Positions 1 through 9,388 of a stretch of 45,132 nucleotides of DNA are shown piece after piece. The translations under genes were made by a program, and so were the position numbers. The notes beneath the pieces were generated by a model. The model saw nothing but the letters and a program-made list of their open reading frames with translations. It made no database searches and was not told where the DNA came from. The stretch is taken from positions 1 through 45,132 of the forward strand of contig QZKV01000176.1 in assembly GCA_003599575.1 (NCBI GenBank), written 5' to 3'. The DNA is from Desulfobacteraceae bacterium. GTDB lineage: Bacteria; Desulfobacterota; Desulfobacteria; Desulfobacterales; Desulfosarcinaceae. The number at the start of each line of letters is the position of its first letter. Within the stretch, counting starts at the first letter, position 1.

Positions 1-13
1 GCTCTTCCGATCT
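1..13 (+). other. Sequencing adapter remnant at contig end
   Basis: The first 13 bases, GCTCTTCCGATCT, are identical to the 3' end of the standard Illumina TruSeq adapter. They sit exactly at the contig edge, upstream of a gene cut in mid-coding sequence. They are almost certainly artificial, so the native sequence begins near base 14. By chance they keep the mnmA frame open, which could mislead gene callers into adding four false residues. Confidence 0.93.
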
Positions 14-882
14 GCATACCATTATATATTATTGATCTGCGTGAAGAATTCAAAAGCCGGGTGGTCAATTATTTTGTGGACACTTATAGCCAGGGCAAGA
101 CGCCCAATCCCTGTCTTGTCTGCAACCCCTCCATCAAATTCGATATCCTTTTGGAAAGGGCACGCACTTGGGGGGCAAGTGAGATCGCCAGCGGACATTA
201 CGCCCGAATCCAAGCCGGCAAGGAGGGACGCCGGCGACTGCTGCGCGGGGTGGACAATCGCAAGGATCAGTCTTATTTCCTTTCGCGCCTTTCACAGTCC
301 CAGCTTGCTTCGGCGGTCCTGCCCTTGGGGGAATTGACCAAGGACCAAACACGACGCATTGCGCGCCGAAAAGGGCTCATACCGGTGAGTGCCAGCGAAA
401 GCCAGGACATCTGCTTTATCAAGGATGGCAATTACGGCGATTTTCTAGCCCGGCAACCCGGTTTTGCCTCGGTCCCGGGTCCTATCGAGGATATGCAGGG
501 TAGAACCATCGGCCGCCACAAGGGGCTTTATCAATACACGATCGGACAGCGCCGCGGCATCAATTGCCCGGCTGCGGAACCCTACTACGTGGTCCGCATC
601 GATCGCCTGCGTAATTGCTTGTGTGTGGGCCGCAAAAAAGACCTGATGACCCCCAATTGCCGCGTGCATTCCATCAATTGGATCGACCTCCCGCCCAAAG
701 AAGCCATTTCAGTAATGACACGAGTGCGGTATCGTCATAAGGCAGTGGCATCCACTCTCATTCCCCTAGGCATCGATCAAGCCGAAATCCGCTTCAATAC
801 CCCGGAATCGGCCGTGACTCCCGGACAAGGCGCAGTCTTCTATCAGGGAGATGAAGTGATCGGCGGCGGCTGGATCGAATGA
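14..882 (+). CDS. mnmA: tRNA-specific 2-thiouridylase MnmA, 5' truncated
   Basis: MnmA activates U34 of Lys, Glu and Gln tRNAs with ATP and inserts sulfur to give 2-thiouridine, acting in the cytoplasm. The visible part covers roughly the C-terminal three quarters. The first real residues are IPLYIIDL. The catalytic pair is present: the Cys of TPNPC, followed by LVCN, and the second Cys in SESQDICF. The GHYAR and GQRRGI motifs follow, then the C-terminal beta-barrel. The N-terminal ATP pyrophosphatase loop (SGGVDS) is missing because the contig starts inside the gene. The stop codon overlaps the mtaB start in ATGA, so the two tRNA modification genes are probably translationally coupled. Confidence 0.95.
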
Positions 883-2189
883 AACGCTATCGCATCATCA
901 CACTAGGATGCAAAGTGAATCAATGCGAATCGGCGGCTCTCGGACATCTAATGGAGAACGCCGGATGGAATTGCTCCCCAGAAAACGATTCGCCGGATGT
1001 GATTGTCATCAATACCTGCTCCGTTACAGGCAGAGCGGCCATGCAGTCGCGGCAAGCTATCCGCCAGGCCATCCGCAGGTATCCTGCCGCCCGGGTGATC
1101 GCCACCGGTTGTTATGCCCAAACTGCCGCCGGTGAACTGCAGGCCATAGAGGGAATCGAACGGATCGTCGGCCACAATGATAAAATGCGGATTGCCGAAA
1201 TGGTGTCCTGCACGGAAGATGTCGTCACGCACTCCGAGAAACACATGCCTTCAGATACTGCGTGCGCTTTTACCGCCCTGCCCGCGGTGGATAACCGTGA
1301 ACGAACCCGCGCTTTCTTAAAGATACAGGACGGCTGCGATACCCGCTGCACCTACTGCATCGTTCCTCATGCCCGCGGACACTCGCGCAGCATGCCGTTG
1401 GAAGACGCACGCGCCCATCTTTGCCGCCTGGGGAGCGATGGAATTCGTGAAGTTGTGCTCACGGGCATCCACTTGGGGGCCTATGGCAACGATCTAAAAC
1501 CCGCCACCAGTTTGGCAGGCCTTCTTGCCCGCATCGTCTGCGAACGGCCGGTGGATAGAATCCGCCTCAGTTCGATAGAACCCACGGAAGTGGATGGCCG
1601 TATCGTTGAGATGATGGCAGATCCCAAAGGTCCCTTATGCCGGCATTTTCATATCCCGCTGCAAAGCGGCGACAACGGTATTTTGCGCCGGATGGGGCGC
1701 CCGTACGGCCGTGAACAATTTGTTCGCATTATCGAAGACATTCAGCACAACGTTCCTGATGTGGCCATCGGCCTGGACGTGATGGCTGGGTTCCCAGGTG
1801 AAACGGATGAGGCATTCTTGAATACCTATCATCTGGTCGAAGCATTGCCGGTCGGCTATCTGCATGTTTTTCCTTTCTCGCCGCGCAAGGGCACACCGGC
1901 CGCAGGATTTGAAAACAAAGTGCCCCAGAGCGTCATCAAGGAGCGCTGCCGCCGGTTACGCGTTCTGGGGGCGAAAAAGAAAGCGGAATTTTACCGGAAA
2001 TGCCTGGGACAGACAGTGACTGTATTGATTGAAACGGCCGCGGATGCACAAACGGGTCATCCCGCCGGATTAAGCGACAACTATGTGCCGGTAGTGATTC
2101 CGGGAGCACAGGTTCGCGAAAATACGCTGGTCACCGTGCGCATCGAGAGTATCCAGGAGGATGGCACGATCATCGGACGTGCGGGTTAA
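879..2189 (+). CDS. mtaB: tRNA t6A37 methylthiotransferase MtaB
   Basis: This is a radical SAM methylthiotransferase that converts t6A37 to ms2t6A37 in tRNAs reading ANN codons. The 436 residues fit the family. The N-terminal UPF0004 domain carries three cluster cysteines in TLGCKVN, INTCSVT and ATGCYAQ. The radical SAM CxxxCxxC motif is in GCDTRCTYC near residue 160. A TRAM-like beta domain closes the protein. The TLGCKVNQ/INTCSVT pattern is typical of MtaB rather than MiaB or RimO; this subgroup call rests on motif memory. The start overlaps mnmA by four bases. Confidence 0.92.
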   Translation: MKRYRIITLGCKVNQCESAALGHLMENAGWNCSPENDSPDVIVINTCSVTGRAAMQSRQAIRQAIRRYPAARVIATGCYAQTAAGELQAIEGIERIVGHNDKMRIAEMVSCTEDVVTHSEKHMPSDTACAFTALPAVDNRERTRAFLKIQDGCDTRCTYCIVPHARGHSRSMPLEDARAHLCRLGSDGIREVVLTGIHLGAYGNDLKPATSLAGLLARIVCERPVDRIRLSSIEPTEVDGRIVEMMADPKGPLCRHFHIPLQSGDNGILRRMGRPYGREQFVRIIEDIQHNVPDVAIGLDVMAGFPGETDEAFLNTYHLVEALPVGYLHVFPFSPRKGTPAAGFENKVPQSVIKERCRRLRVLGAKKKAEFYRKCLGQTVTVLIETAADAQTGHPAGLSDNYVPVVIPGAQVRENTLVTVRIESIQEDGTIIGRAG

Positions 2190-2305
2190 CCGTACTATCA
2201 AGTGCTTGCGTGGATAGCCCATTGTTGTGGATGCAATCGATAGCAGGGTTTGAATCAGTGTTGCGTGCCTCGTTTTTCCGACTGGCCGTTTCAGGCCGCT
2301 CCATT

Positions 2306-2962
2306 TTACATTCTATTGGCGAATATATTGTCCAAGCGCTCCAGATCGTTGATCACACGCCATTTGCCTCCGCCTTGGACGACTTTTCCGCGCCAATCTT
2401 CCACGCGCTCCATGTATTGTTTGGGATCGCGAATGTCGTTGCGCAACTTGGTCACATTTAACGCAATGACATTGTATTGCCCAAGCTGAAAGGGCAGGTC
2501 GCGCACATGTCCTTGCGCCAGTTCTTGCTGCAAATCGGAGAAAATAAGAATGTATTTTTGCCCGGCACCGGATTCGTTAAGGTATTCAATGGCCTGTAGA
2601 ATACCGCCTGAAATATCGGTATAATTACTGCCGCTGGCGCCTGTCACGAATTCGTCCATTTTCTTCTGAAAAGATCGCTTCTGATTGTTGGCCACGGATG
2701 GGCGTGCATCGAACTGCACCTTGGCAATTATATCTTTTTCACTGAAACTGCCTGTGTCGATTCTTCCCACGGCCAAAGTATCGCCTGGTTGTAAGGTCCC
2801 CAAGAGATAATTGATGATGCCCTGAGCTTTCTTCAATTCCACCGCATAGGTGCCGGACGTATCGAGCAACATGTAGACACCTTTGGAACGATCGGAAGCT
2901 TTTGTACAACCCATGATGGGGATGCACGCGCTGAGAATGAGCAATAATATCATTCTTATCAT
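2306..2962 (-). CDS. VWA-domain lipoprotein of unknown function
   Basis: This 218-residue protein has a lipoprotein signal peptide: a hydrophobic stretch at residues 5-17, then IMGC with the acylated Cys at 19. The rest is a von Willebrand factor A fold. Its MIDAS metal site is visible as DTSGT (D34, S36, T38), T115 in NYTD and D143 in FSDL. VWA domains bind a partner through a Mg2+ ion. The start codon overlaps the stop of the upstream membrane protein gene (ATGA), with GGAGG just before it, so the pair is co-translated and probably forms one envelope complex. The function is unknown. Confidence is high for the fold and the lipobox, low for any role. Confidence 0.85.
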   Translation of the reverse strand: MIRMILLLILSACIPIMGCTKASDRSKGVYMLLDTSGTYAVELKKAQGIINYLLGTLQPGDTLAVGRIDTGSFSEKDIIAKVQFDARPSVANNQKRSFQKKMDEFVTGASGSNYTDISGGILQAIEYLNESGAGQKYILIFSDLQQELAQGHVRDLPFQLGQYNVIALNVTKLRNDIRDPKQYMERVEDWRGKVVQGGGKWRVINDLERLDNIFANRM

Positions 2963-4440
2963 TCCGTCGCCTCCTTGTGTTGCGATGATTTATGCATCAA
3001 TGGAGCGATCTCATGTTGGCCCTTTTCTTGTTCTTCCTTTTTGCTGGCTTGTGTTTTCGTTTGTGCGGTTCGCAGAAGAATAACTCCTTCCAACCACACG
3101 GCAGGGAAAATTGCCAGGTCATATACGTTGCTTACCAGGCGTCCCGTGTAGAATCCCAAGTTGCCGATCAATCTCAACACAAATGCAAGGGTCCGCAAAG
3201 CCCATGCCGCGCCGATGCCGAGCACAGTCCGGAAAGAGGAGATAAAAGATTCGAACGGAATGGCCACGAAGGTCAGGATAAAAGGCAATATAAACCCCAT
3301 GATCATCTGTCCTATCATAGGAATATTGCTGGACATCACTTCGCTGCTTTCTCCGGCCAGCGTTTGGCGCAATGCTTCCATATCAGCGGCAATGCGATCC
3401 CGCATCAAGGCCAATGCCGATTCTACCCCCGCCAGCATAAGAAGAAATCCGAAGAGTATCCAGAATATGGCTTTACGTTTGCGATCTTCCATACTGCCGA
3501 TAATGGAAAAGAGCCGCGTGATGCGCAATGCGTCCATAATAAAAAAGCCCAGGACCATTTCGAGACTGACAATGAGCATGCCGGCCACATCGGATGTTTT
3601 AAAGCTTCCGATATAGCTGTTGCCGCCAACCATTTCGGACATCGGCAGGGCGACCAAATTGAAGTTGATCATTGCGCCGATCACGGCCACTGATAAAACA
3701 ACCCCCGAGATGAAAAACTGAGTCAGCGAGGAGGATGATAGTTGGCGCTCGGCCATATCTGTTCGAGCAACGATTTTCTCATATTCTTCGATATAGCGAT
3801 CTATTTTTTGGGACCGCTGATTCAAATTAAGAATGGTATTTTCCACACCGCTCATGGTCTTTTGGACACCGCGCCAAAAAGGCACCATGCGACTGAGAAT
3901 GCTGTGTCGCTCCGATACATCACGGCGATGGCGTTCCAGGGCGGCCTTGTGCTGGTCAGTCAGCGTTTGATGGATCTCTTCCAACATGGTGACCACCATG
4001 CGGTCGCCGCTAGGCTTGATATTGGCGATCGCATCGATGACTTTGACCCAATCGGGAAGAGACTGCGGGATTTCAGTACATTTTTTATAATCTTCTTCGA
4101 TATTGGAGGTGTTTTCGATCAGCTTGCGTTGAACCTGAGGATACCCCCCCAAATCACGTTGAACGGCCAAACTGATGCGATCAAACTCGCGCTCGATTTT
4201 GCGCTCGGCCATCTCCAGACCGGAACTCATCAGCACCTCTCGGTTTCGCAATTGCAATCTTTTCTCGGCAATTTTCACTGAGTTGGCGGCCATACGCATC
4301 ATATTGTAGATGATAAGCCCCATGGAAGACATTGACCGATGAAAGGGTTTGCGCGCAAAATACATAGCCGTTGCGAGAAGAAAGAGCCAGATCATTACGG
4401 ACAAAAATGGATAGGCTGTAATGGATAGCAGGTTCTCCAT
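2959..4440 (-). CDS. Multi-pass membrane protein with coiled coil
   Basis: This 493-residue protein is not recognised as a named family. The start at 4440 is preferred over the longer reading frame because a clear GGAGGT lies 4 bases upstream. One membrane segment lies near residues 8-28. A long, charged, helical and probably coiled-coil region follows (about 30-235). Five or more hydrophobic segments then fall at roughly 240-265, 285-310, 325-348, 380-408 and 425-455, and the tail is Lys/Glu/Gln-rich. A membrane anchor, a long coil and a C-terminal membrane bundle suggest a scaffold or sensor. It is directly coupled to the VWA lipoprotein downstream. A Zorya-ZorA or MotA-like role was considered, but no TolQ/MotA signature could be seen. 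Confidence 0.8.
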   Translation of the reverse strand: MENLLSITAYPFLSVMIWLFLLATAMYFARKPFHRSMSSMGLIIYNMMRMAANSVKIAEKRLQLRNREVLMSSGLEMAERKIEREFDRISLAVQRDLGGYPQVQRKLIENTSNIEEDYKKCTEIPQSLPDWVKVIDAIANIKPSGDRMVVTMLEEIHQTLTDQHKAALERHRRDVSERHSILSRMVPFWRGVQKTMSGVENTILNLNQRSQKIDRYIEEYEKIVARTDMAERQLSSSSLTQFFISGVVLSVAVIGAMINFNLVALPMSEMVGGNSYIGSFKTSDVAGMLIVSLEMVLGFFIMDALRITRLFSIIGSMEDRKRKAIFWILFGFLLMLAGVESALALMRDRIAADMEALRQTLAGESSEVMSSNIPMIGQMIMGFILPFILTFVAIPFESFISSFRTVLGIGAAWALRTLAFVLRLIGNLGFYTGRLVSNVYDLAIFPAVWLEGVILLRTAQTKTQASKKEEQEKGQHEIAPLMHKSSQHKEATE

Positions 4441-4634
4441 ATTTACCTCCACTCTTTTTGTGTGAGTGCAAATTCCCGTCACGCTTGTGAACTACAAAGA
4501 TGTAGTCATAAGATCTGCCAATTCGGCGCAAATCGTTCCGTCCATTCATGCAATCTGCATGCCGATCCAATCAGGTCGGAAATGGTTTGTAGCGGCGCTG
4601 CAGCCGCAAACCCAGTCCCTAGCCGATAGATGAT

Positions 4635-4640
4635 ATTATA
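4635..4640 (-). promoter_or_regulatory. Possible -10 box for the membrane/VWA pair
   Basis: On the minus strand a perfect TATAAT lies about 195 bases upstream of the membrane protein start at 4440. No good -35 box is found 16-18 bases further up. A short GC-rich hairpin (GCGGC...GCCGC, near 4592-4608) falls in the predicted leader. Confidence 0.3.
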
Positions 4641-4692
4641 CAAAAGTTAACACTTGGTGAGATAGGAATGATCACTCGTTTTGATAATGCAT

Positions 4693-5376
4693 TCAACTAA
4701 ACGAAGGCGGATGGATCGTTTTTTTTTGTCCTGGCTGACCTATGGCAACTGCTTTTTCACCCTCTAGGCTTACATCGTAGAAGACATAAAATTTTGCCAG
4801 TTCTCTCAGACTCTCGATCGTTTTTGTAAGTTCCCGTAAGTGTTCGTCGGCAGCACCGGAAAGGCACTCGCGTTTCTGAAATTCGGGCAAGCTCTTCATT
4901 TGCTCCAGCGTGGTGATGCACTGACCGGTTTGCTTCCAGATATAGAGCAGCAGCTCCTGCAGGTTTGCAGCCAGCTCATTGATACTTAAACCTATTTGGC
5001 CGAACTCGTCGGTGCTTTGAATCGTGACTGTTTCGTTCAATTTGCCTTGCGCCAGCCTAAAAACAGCCAATTGAATGGAACGAATCGGACGACTGATTTG
5101 ACGCACGGTAGTGCGCAACCAAATGATTGAAAAGAAAACGATTGCAAGTAATCCAATGGTCAATAAAAGCAGCACGCGTAATCTTGCACCGCTTATACTT
5201 GCAGAGGAGGATGCAGGATTCTTCGATTGATTTAACTCGGCATTCCAAGAATGCGTATAGAGGGTTTCCGAAATCTCATTATAGACGAATGTAAAAACCG
5301 CAAAAGTGATCATGACCACTAAGAAAACGTAAACCCACAACCATTTTCGGATATGCGACAATCCGTTTTTTTTCAT
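4693..5376 (-). CDS. Small HAMP-domain membrane protein
   Basis: About 227 residues from the ATG at 5376; an in-frame upstream start at 5427 would add 17. A membrane segment near residues 12-33 and a second near 68-87 flank a short periplasmic part of only about 35 residues. A HAMP domain follows (RTTVRQISRPIRSIQ ... STDEFGQIG), then an alpha-helical tail. No kinase, GGDEF, EAL or methyl-accepting domain follows, so it looks like a signal relay or adaptor with no output of its own. It is the last gene of the MCP-cheW-HAMP operon, 70 bases (or 19 from the longer start) after cheW. Its short periplasmic part is unlikely to bind a ligand. Confidence 0.8.
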   Translation of the reverse strand: MKKNGLSHIRKWLWVYVFLVVMITFAVFTFVYNEISETLYTHSWNAELNQSKNPASSSASISGARLRVLLLLTIGLLAIVFFSIIWLRTTVRQISRPIRSIQLAVFRLAQGKLNETVTIQSTDEFGQIGLSINELAANLQELLLYIWKQTGQCITTLEQMKSLPEFQKRECLSGAADEHLRELTKTIESLRELAKFYVFYDVSLEGEKAVAIGQPGQKKTIHPPSFS

Positions 5377-5446
5377 TTGCGGCCATGTAACGACTGAATG
5401 TTCTATTAGGTACCCACGCACACACATTGATGGTCGGTTGCCTTGA

Positions 5447-5932
5447 TTATTCGACGGCTAGCCGCTCCATCTCTTTAATCTCATCGTCCAGCATCATATG
5501 CTCAAGATCGACGATCACTATGAGTCCTTTATCCGTTTCACATACCCCTTTAATATACTTATTGCGCAAAGATGAAAGAATGAGATCAGGAGCCGAAAGT
5601 ATTTTCCGGTTGCTAATTCTGATGATAGGCGTTACGGAATCGACGATGTAACCAATGTTTCGTTTACCCGATTGGGCGACCAGCACCCATAGTTTTTCTT
5701 CTTCAATCCTTGAAAGCTTTACGCCTAAAATGCGTCCCAAATTTACTATAGGGAGAACTTCACCTCTGATGCGCACTACACCTTCAACAAAATCGGGCAA
5801 ACCGTCCACGGTCTCGACCCGCGGGTTGCGAATGATCTCGCGCACGTTGAGAATGCTGGCACCAAAAAGCTTTGGCCCCAATCGAAACCCGACCAGCTGG
5901 ACGATATTTTCTTGATCGATCATCAGTGACAA
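5447..5932 (-). CDS. cheW: Chemotaxis adaptor CheW
   Basis: This 161-residue protein is a single CheW domain, the SH3-like adaptor that couples chemoreceptors to CheA in signalling arrays under the membrane. Recognisable parts are the N-terminal strand VGFRLGPKLFG, the NVREIIRNP region, and VRIRGEVLPIVNLGRILG, which corresponds to the conserved RG..P..DL segment. It starts 73 bases after the chemoreceptor gene ends, so this CheW is probably dedicated to that receptor. No CheA gene lies in the window. Confidence 0.93.
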   Translation of the reverse strand: MSLMIDQENIVQLVGFRLGPKLFGASILNVREIIRNPRVETVDGLPDFVEGVVRIRGEVLPIVNLGRILGVKLSRIEEEKLWVLVAQSGKRNIGYIVDSVTPIIRISNRKILSAPDLILSSLRNKYIKGVCETDKGLIVIVDLEHMMLDDEIKEMERLAVE

Positions 5933-6005
5933 GTTTAATTCACCTTAGAAGATTTGTCTTTTCTTCAATCGGTTCAAAAGATCATTAAAGCCCTAACAAA
6001 AGGCA

Positions 6006-8519
6006 CTACTCTGTCAGGCCGGCCTTCTCCGATGTTCCCTCGAAATTTTTATTCCCGGCCATCTCGCCCCTTCGAGTCTTGAATTGCGCCACCTGTCGGG
6101 TCAGGTTGGCGGACAAGCGCTGCATTTCCAGTGTAATGCCCATAACCTGTCCGGCATTGAGAGCCGTCCGCTTGGCCTGCTCAGCTGATTCATTAGTAAT
6201 TTCACGCAGACGCTGTGAACGTCCGGCCTGGATTTCGGTCATCTTCTTAACCTGTTCCGATCTCTGCACGATGCCGCGCATTTCATCACCGACAACGTTG
6301 GCCTGCTTGATGGTCTTGTCCACCTGCTCGGAAATGGCATTTGCCTTTTCGACCAGGGCGGTGAGCGCCTTTTGAGCGGCTTCGCGGCGTTGTCCCTGTT
6401 GCCCTGCCATACCGACGATCTCTTGGGCCAACTTGTTCAAATCTTCGATCAATTGATTAACTTCGGCGGTGTTGTCGGACAATAAACTCGTGGCGCGACC
6501 GATTTCTTCGATTGCGCGCATGTTGATCTCACCGCCTTGAGCAATTTTGTGCAGCGCGCTCTGGGAGCGGTCGGTAAGCCTTGTTCCCTCTTCCACTTTG
6601 TTGGTGGAATCTTTGATCAACTGTTTGATTTCTTTTGCGGCTTCCGAAGATCTTTGGGCCAGCTTGCCAACCTCGTCGGCGACCACTGCAAAACCACGAC
6701 CGTGCACGCCGGCGCGGGCTGCTTCAATGGCGGCATTCAAGGCCAACAAGTTCGTCTGCTCTGCGATTTCTGTGATCACGCTGATGATTTCCCCGATCTG
6801 TTCCGAGGATGTTTTAATGGCGCTCATACCGCTAACCGTAGCATCTACCGTGGCCCGCCCTTCTTCAGCCGCTTCGAGCACCAAGCGGCCCTGCTCGACA
6901 GCCCTCTCGGCGGCGCGCGTCATTTCTTCCACGGATTGAGCGATCGTGCGCATGGATTTGGTTACCTGGAGCACCTGCTCACTTTGCTGTTGGGCGGTGT
7001 TGGTAACTTTACCGGCGGTCTCCCCCATGGCAGCCACACGCTCGGTGGCAATGCTGGCTTCCTGGATCTGTTCGCCGGTGGCTTCGTCCATCTGTTTCAT
7101 GGTGGCGATCAGCTCGGTCATACGTTGATAAGAACCGGTTGCCGTATCGGCCTGTCCGGCTGACGTTTGCTGCACCTGCCCGGCGGTTTCCCCCATCTGC
7201 GTTACCGTAGTGAGGATCGTGGTCATTTGGTTTTCTTCCTGCTCGGCGCGCGATTTGTTGGCCTCCGCGCGGCGGGCCACTTCGCTGGACTGGTTGTTCA
7301 CCCCTTTGGCGGCGTCTTCCACCATCGCGAATGAATCACGTAACGCTTTCATCATGTTATTGAACTCGCGACCCATCATGCCGATTTCATCTCTTGATGT
7401 AACCGGTACGTCCAGGGTCATGTCGCGTTCGCGGGCCACCTGACGGATCGTATTGGCCATACCAAGGATCGGACGTGTAATTCTTCCGACCCCGAACCAT
7501 ACCACACCGGCCAGGAATAAAATGCCCATGCCGCCGATGATGAGGGCTTGCTGGGTGAGCTTGGCTGCGCGGGCATAAATGATTCGCAGGGGGATATTGG
7601 TCGCCAGACTCCAAGGCGTTTCCGAATAGCCTATCCGAATGGGTGCGAACGCATAAAAGGCGACTTCGCCCGTGGTTTTGGACAACTTTAGTTCGGTGGT
7701 CTCAATACCCTTTTTGACCGCCTGGATGCTTTCGGGAAGGAAGTCGAAATAGGTCATGTGCTTGCCGACGTTGCTCCAACGGGTTGGATGAGCTGTAAAT
7801 ACCCCGTTGTTGGCTATCATAAAGCCGTAACCTTCTTCGTAAAACCTTACCTGTTTGACAACTGGTTCAAATGACTTCAAGGGGATATCGATGCCGACCA
7901 CACCTACGGCATTGCCCTTGAATTTGATCGGCACGGCCAAGACGGTCTTGAGCTGCTCTTCACCGTTGATTTCAAAGGGTAGCGGATCGGAGATGACTTC
8001 CTTGCTGGTCTTCAGGGGGGTCAAATAGTAATTGCCGCGTGCTTCCACATCGTATTTTTGAAGCGGCTGGACATTGGCAACGCCTTCCAAACGGTTCCAA
8101 TACGGGATAAAGCGGCCGGTACTGTCGTGCCCCACGGCGTTTTTATAATCCTTATCCCGATCGTCCAGCGCATTCGGTTCCCAGCAGGTCCAAACCGCAA
8201 CAAAATGCGGATTTTCTTCCAGAATGGTTTTCAACATGCCATTGATGATGTGGCGGGGCGGCATACCTTTGTTCTTCAAACCTTCCAATGCTTGCGCCAA
8301 GGTTCGGGCTGTGTCCATTGCCACTTGCATATCCGCTTGGATCACGGTTGCCCAATGGCGTGCCACCTCAACGGCCGCTTCTTCGGCTTGTTGTCGTGCC
8401 GAAGCGCGCGCTTGATATCCAATGTATAGAACGGATACAAAAAGCGCCAAAACAGCAACCAAAAGAATCTGAGCCGCCATCTTGGGCCTCAATCCCAGTG
8501 ATCTGATCTTGTCCAACAT
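6006..8519 (-). CDS. Methyl-accepting chemotaxis protein, dCache type
   Basis: This 837-residue chemoreceptor has a first membrane helix at about 15-35 and a large periplasmic double-Cache region at about 40-315 ([19 protein letters not shown] and VVGIDIPL are typical of dCache_1). A second membrane helix lies at about 320-345, then a HAMP domain ([11 protein letters not shown]), then a long coiled-coil signalling domain. The hairpin tip, with [18 protein letters not shown] near residues 585-605, is the CheA/CheW contact. AGGAGG lies just before the ATG. It leads an operon with cheW and the HAMP protein. The ligand cannot be read with confidence. Confidence 0.94.
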   Translation of the reverse strand: MLDKIRSLGLRPKMAAQILLVAVLALFVSVLYIGYQARASARQQAEEAAVEVARHWATVIQADMQVAMDTARTLAQALEGLKNKGMPPRHIINGMLKTILEENPHFVAVWTCWEPNALDDRDKDYKNAVGHDSTGRFIPYWNRLEGVANVQPLQKYDVEARGNYYLTPLKTSKEVISDPLPFEINGEEQLKTVLAVPIKFKGNAVGVVGIDIPLKSFEPVVKQVRFYEEGYGFMIANNGVFTAHPTRWSNVGKHMTYFDFLPESIQAVKKGIETTELKLSKTTGEVAFYAFAPIRIGYSETPWSLATNIPLRIIYARAAKLTQQALIIGGMGILFLAGVVWFGVGRITRPILGMANTIRQVARERDMTLDVPVTSRDEIGMMGREFNNMMKALRDSFAMVEDAAKGVNNQSSEVARRAEANKSRAEQEENQMTTILTTVTQMGETAGQVQQTSAGQADTATGSYQRMTELIATMKQMDEATGEQIQEASIATERVAAMGETAGKVTNTAQQQSEQVLQVTKSMRTIAQSVEEMTRAAERAVEQGRLVLEAAEEGRATVDATVSGMSAIKTSSEQIGEIISVITEIAEQTNLLALNAAIEAARAGVHGRGFAVVADEVGKLAQRSSEAAKEIKQLIKDSTNKVEEGTRLTDRSQSALHKIAQGGEINMRAIEEIGRATSLLSDNTAEVNQLIEDLNKLAQEIVGMAGQQGQRREAAQKALTALVEKANAISEQVDKTIKQANVVGDEMRGIVQRSEQVKKMTEIQAGRSQRLREITNESAEQAKRTALNAGQVMGITLEMQRLSANLTRQVAQFKTRRGEMAGNKNFEGTSEKAGLTE

Positions 8520-8989
8520 ATGCCTTGCCTCCTGTCCCTTTTTAGCGCAATCTTATCCGGGCAATCACCAATACGTGGTCATATCGCATGATAAAGTTTA
8601 GTTGTTTCGTTTGAGTAAAACGGCGTGATATCGGAATTCGAACCGGCACGTGCACCTCCGCTTTCATAACCGCGAGCACAACGGGTAAGTTCATCGTTTC
8701 GCGATGTCCTTCCCCAATTATCGGTCTTTGCACGGTTCTCTTTAGTCCAACCCGTGGGCCGGTATGGGCAACCTGCTACATAATTAATTGTATTAGAATA
8801 AAGATCGGATGCTTGTCAAACAAAAGATGTCGGCACAACATCTTAATTAACATACGAAATTCACCATTTCCCAAGAAAAACTTTGGGTGCAAACGCACTC
8901 TGACGGCGATGCCGCAGAAGGGGTAAGCGAAGGCGGGCATACAGACGAAGAGAAAAAGTCAGAGGGGTCCCTGGTTCCTGTGGACCTAT
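8520..8989. other. Non-coding gap upstream of the chemoreceptor
   Basis: About 470 bases lie between the chemoreceptor start and the end of the PilZ gene. It holds the probable promoter described at 8790-8819, which would give a leader of about 260 bases. The leader was compared by eye with the c-di-GMP-I riboswitch pattern and no convincing match was found. The one reading frame in it (8542-8733, minus) has no ribosome-binding site and no recognisable similarity. Confidence 0.5.
8790..8819 (-). promoter_or_regulatory. Probable sigma-70 promoter of the MCP operon
   Basis: The minus strand reads TTGACA (8814-8819), an 18-base spacer, then TAATAC. The -35 box is a perfect match and the -10 is fair. 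Transcription would start near 8783, leaving a long untranslated leader before the chemoreceptor at 8519. Confidence 0.4.
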
Positions 8990-9388
8990 TTATCTATTTA
9001 TGGCATCACGTTCATTCTGCCTTCGAATCAGCGAATTGACTTGCACTTGTTGAGAAACGGACAGAGCTGTAAATTCGACACCGATTCTTTTTATCATCAG
9101 CGATGAAATCGCATTGGCGGACGGCGTATCGGTTTTGGAAACAAGTCTTGCCGGCAGATTGCGAATGAAATAACCCTTCCCTGCCGCGAAAAAATCCATT
9201 TGGAAAGAATCGCGACCTTTGAGGCGCTCAGATGCGGAGTCGAGATCAACGAAGGTAAAAGCCATACCCGTGGAACTGATCTCAACCATTTGTCCCATCA
9301 TTTCAGGCTGTGTATCAATAACAACATAAACGTTTTCATCGACTGCCGTGCGCCTTTCTTTTCTGCGGTTTTCAGCATCCTTATCCAT
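8990..9388 (-). CDS. PilZ-domain protein, probable c-di-GMP receptor
   Basis: This 132-residue protein has the two PilZ ligand signatures in the usual order. Near the N-terminus RRKERR supplies the RxxxR arginines (residues 8-13), and EISSTG (about 37-42) stands for the D/NxSxxG motif. A beta-barrel-like remainder with GVEFTALS follows. PilZ proteins bind cyclic di-GMP and adjust motility, exopolysaccharide or pilus function. The usual Asp/Asn of the second motif is Glu-Ile here, so binding is likely but not certain. It stands alone on the minus strand, upstream of the chemoreceptor operon. Confidence 0.8.
   Translation of the reverse strand: MDKDAENRRKERRTAVDENVYVVIDTQPEMMGQMVEISSTGMAFTFVDLDSASERLKGRDSFQMDFFAAGKGYFIRNLPARLVSKTDTPSANAISSLMIKRIGVEFTALSVSQQVQVNSLIRRQNERDAINR

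Noticed and set aside
2992..3693. Plus-strand frame of 233 codons
   Set aside because: It lies antisense to the multi-pass membrane protein, which has a clear ribosome-binding site and membrane segments. The plus-strand product is His/Gln-rich with no recognisable domain.
2959..4440. ZorA/MotA-like component of a Zorya defence system
   Set aside because: No MotA/TolQ signature, no partner ZorB with an OmpA domain and no ZorC/D genes are adjacent.
6537..7163. Plus-strand frame of 208 codons
   Set aside because: It is a shadow of the chemoreceptor signalling domain on the other strand, which shows the full hairpin-tip motif.
8520..8783. c-di-GMP-I riboswitch before the chemoreceptor gene
   Set aside because: A GCAAAG-like string is present, but the conserved GGCAAACC, GACGCAAAGCC and tetraloop-receptor pattern could not be traced.
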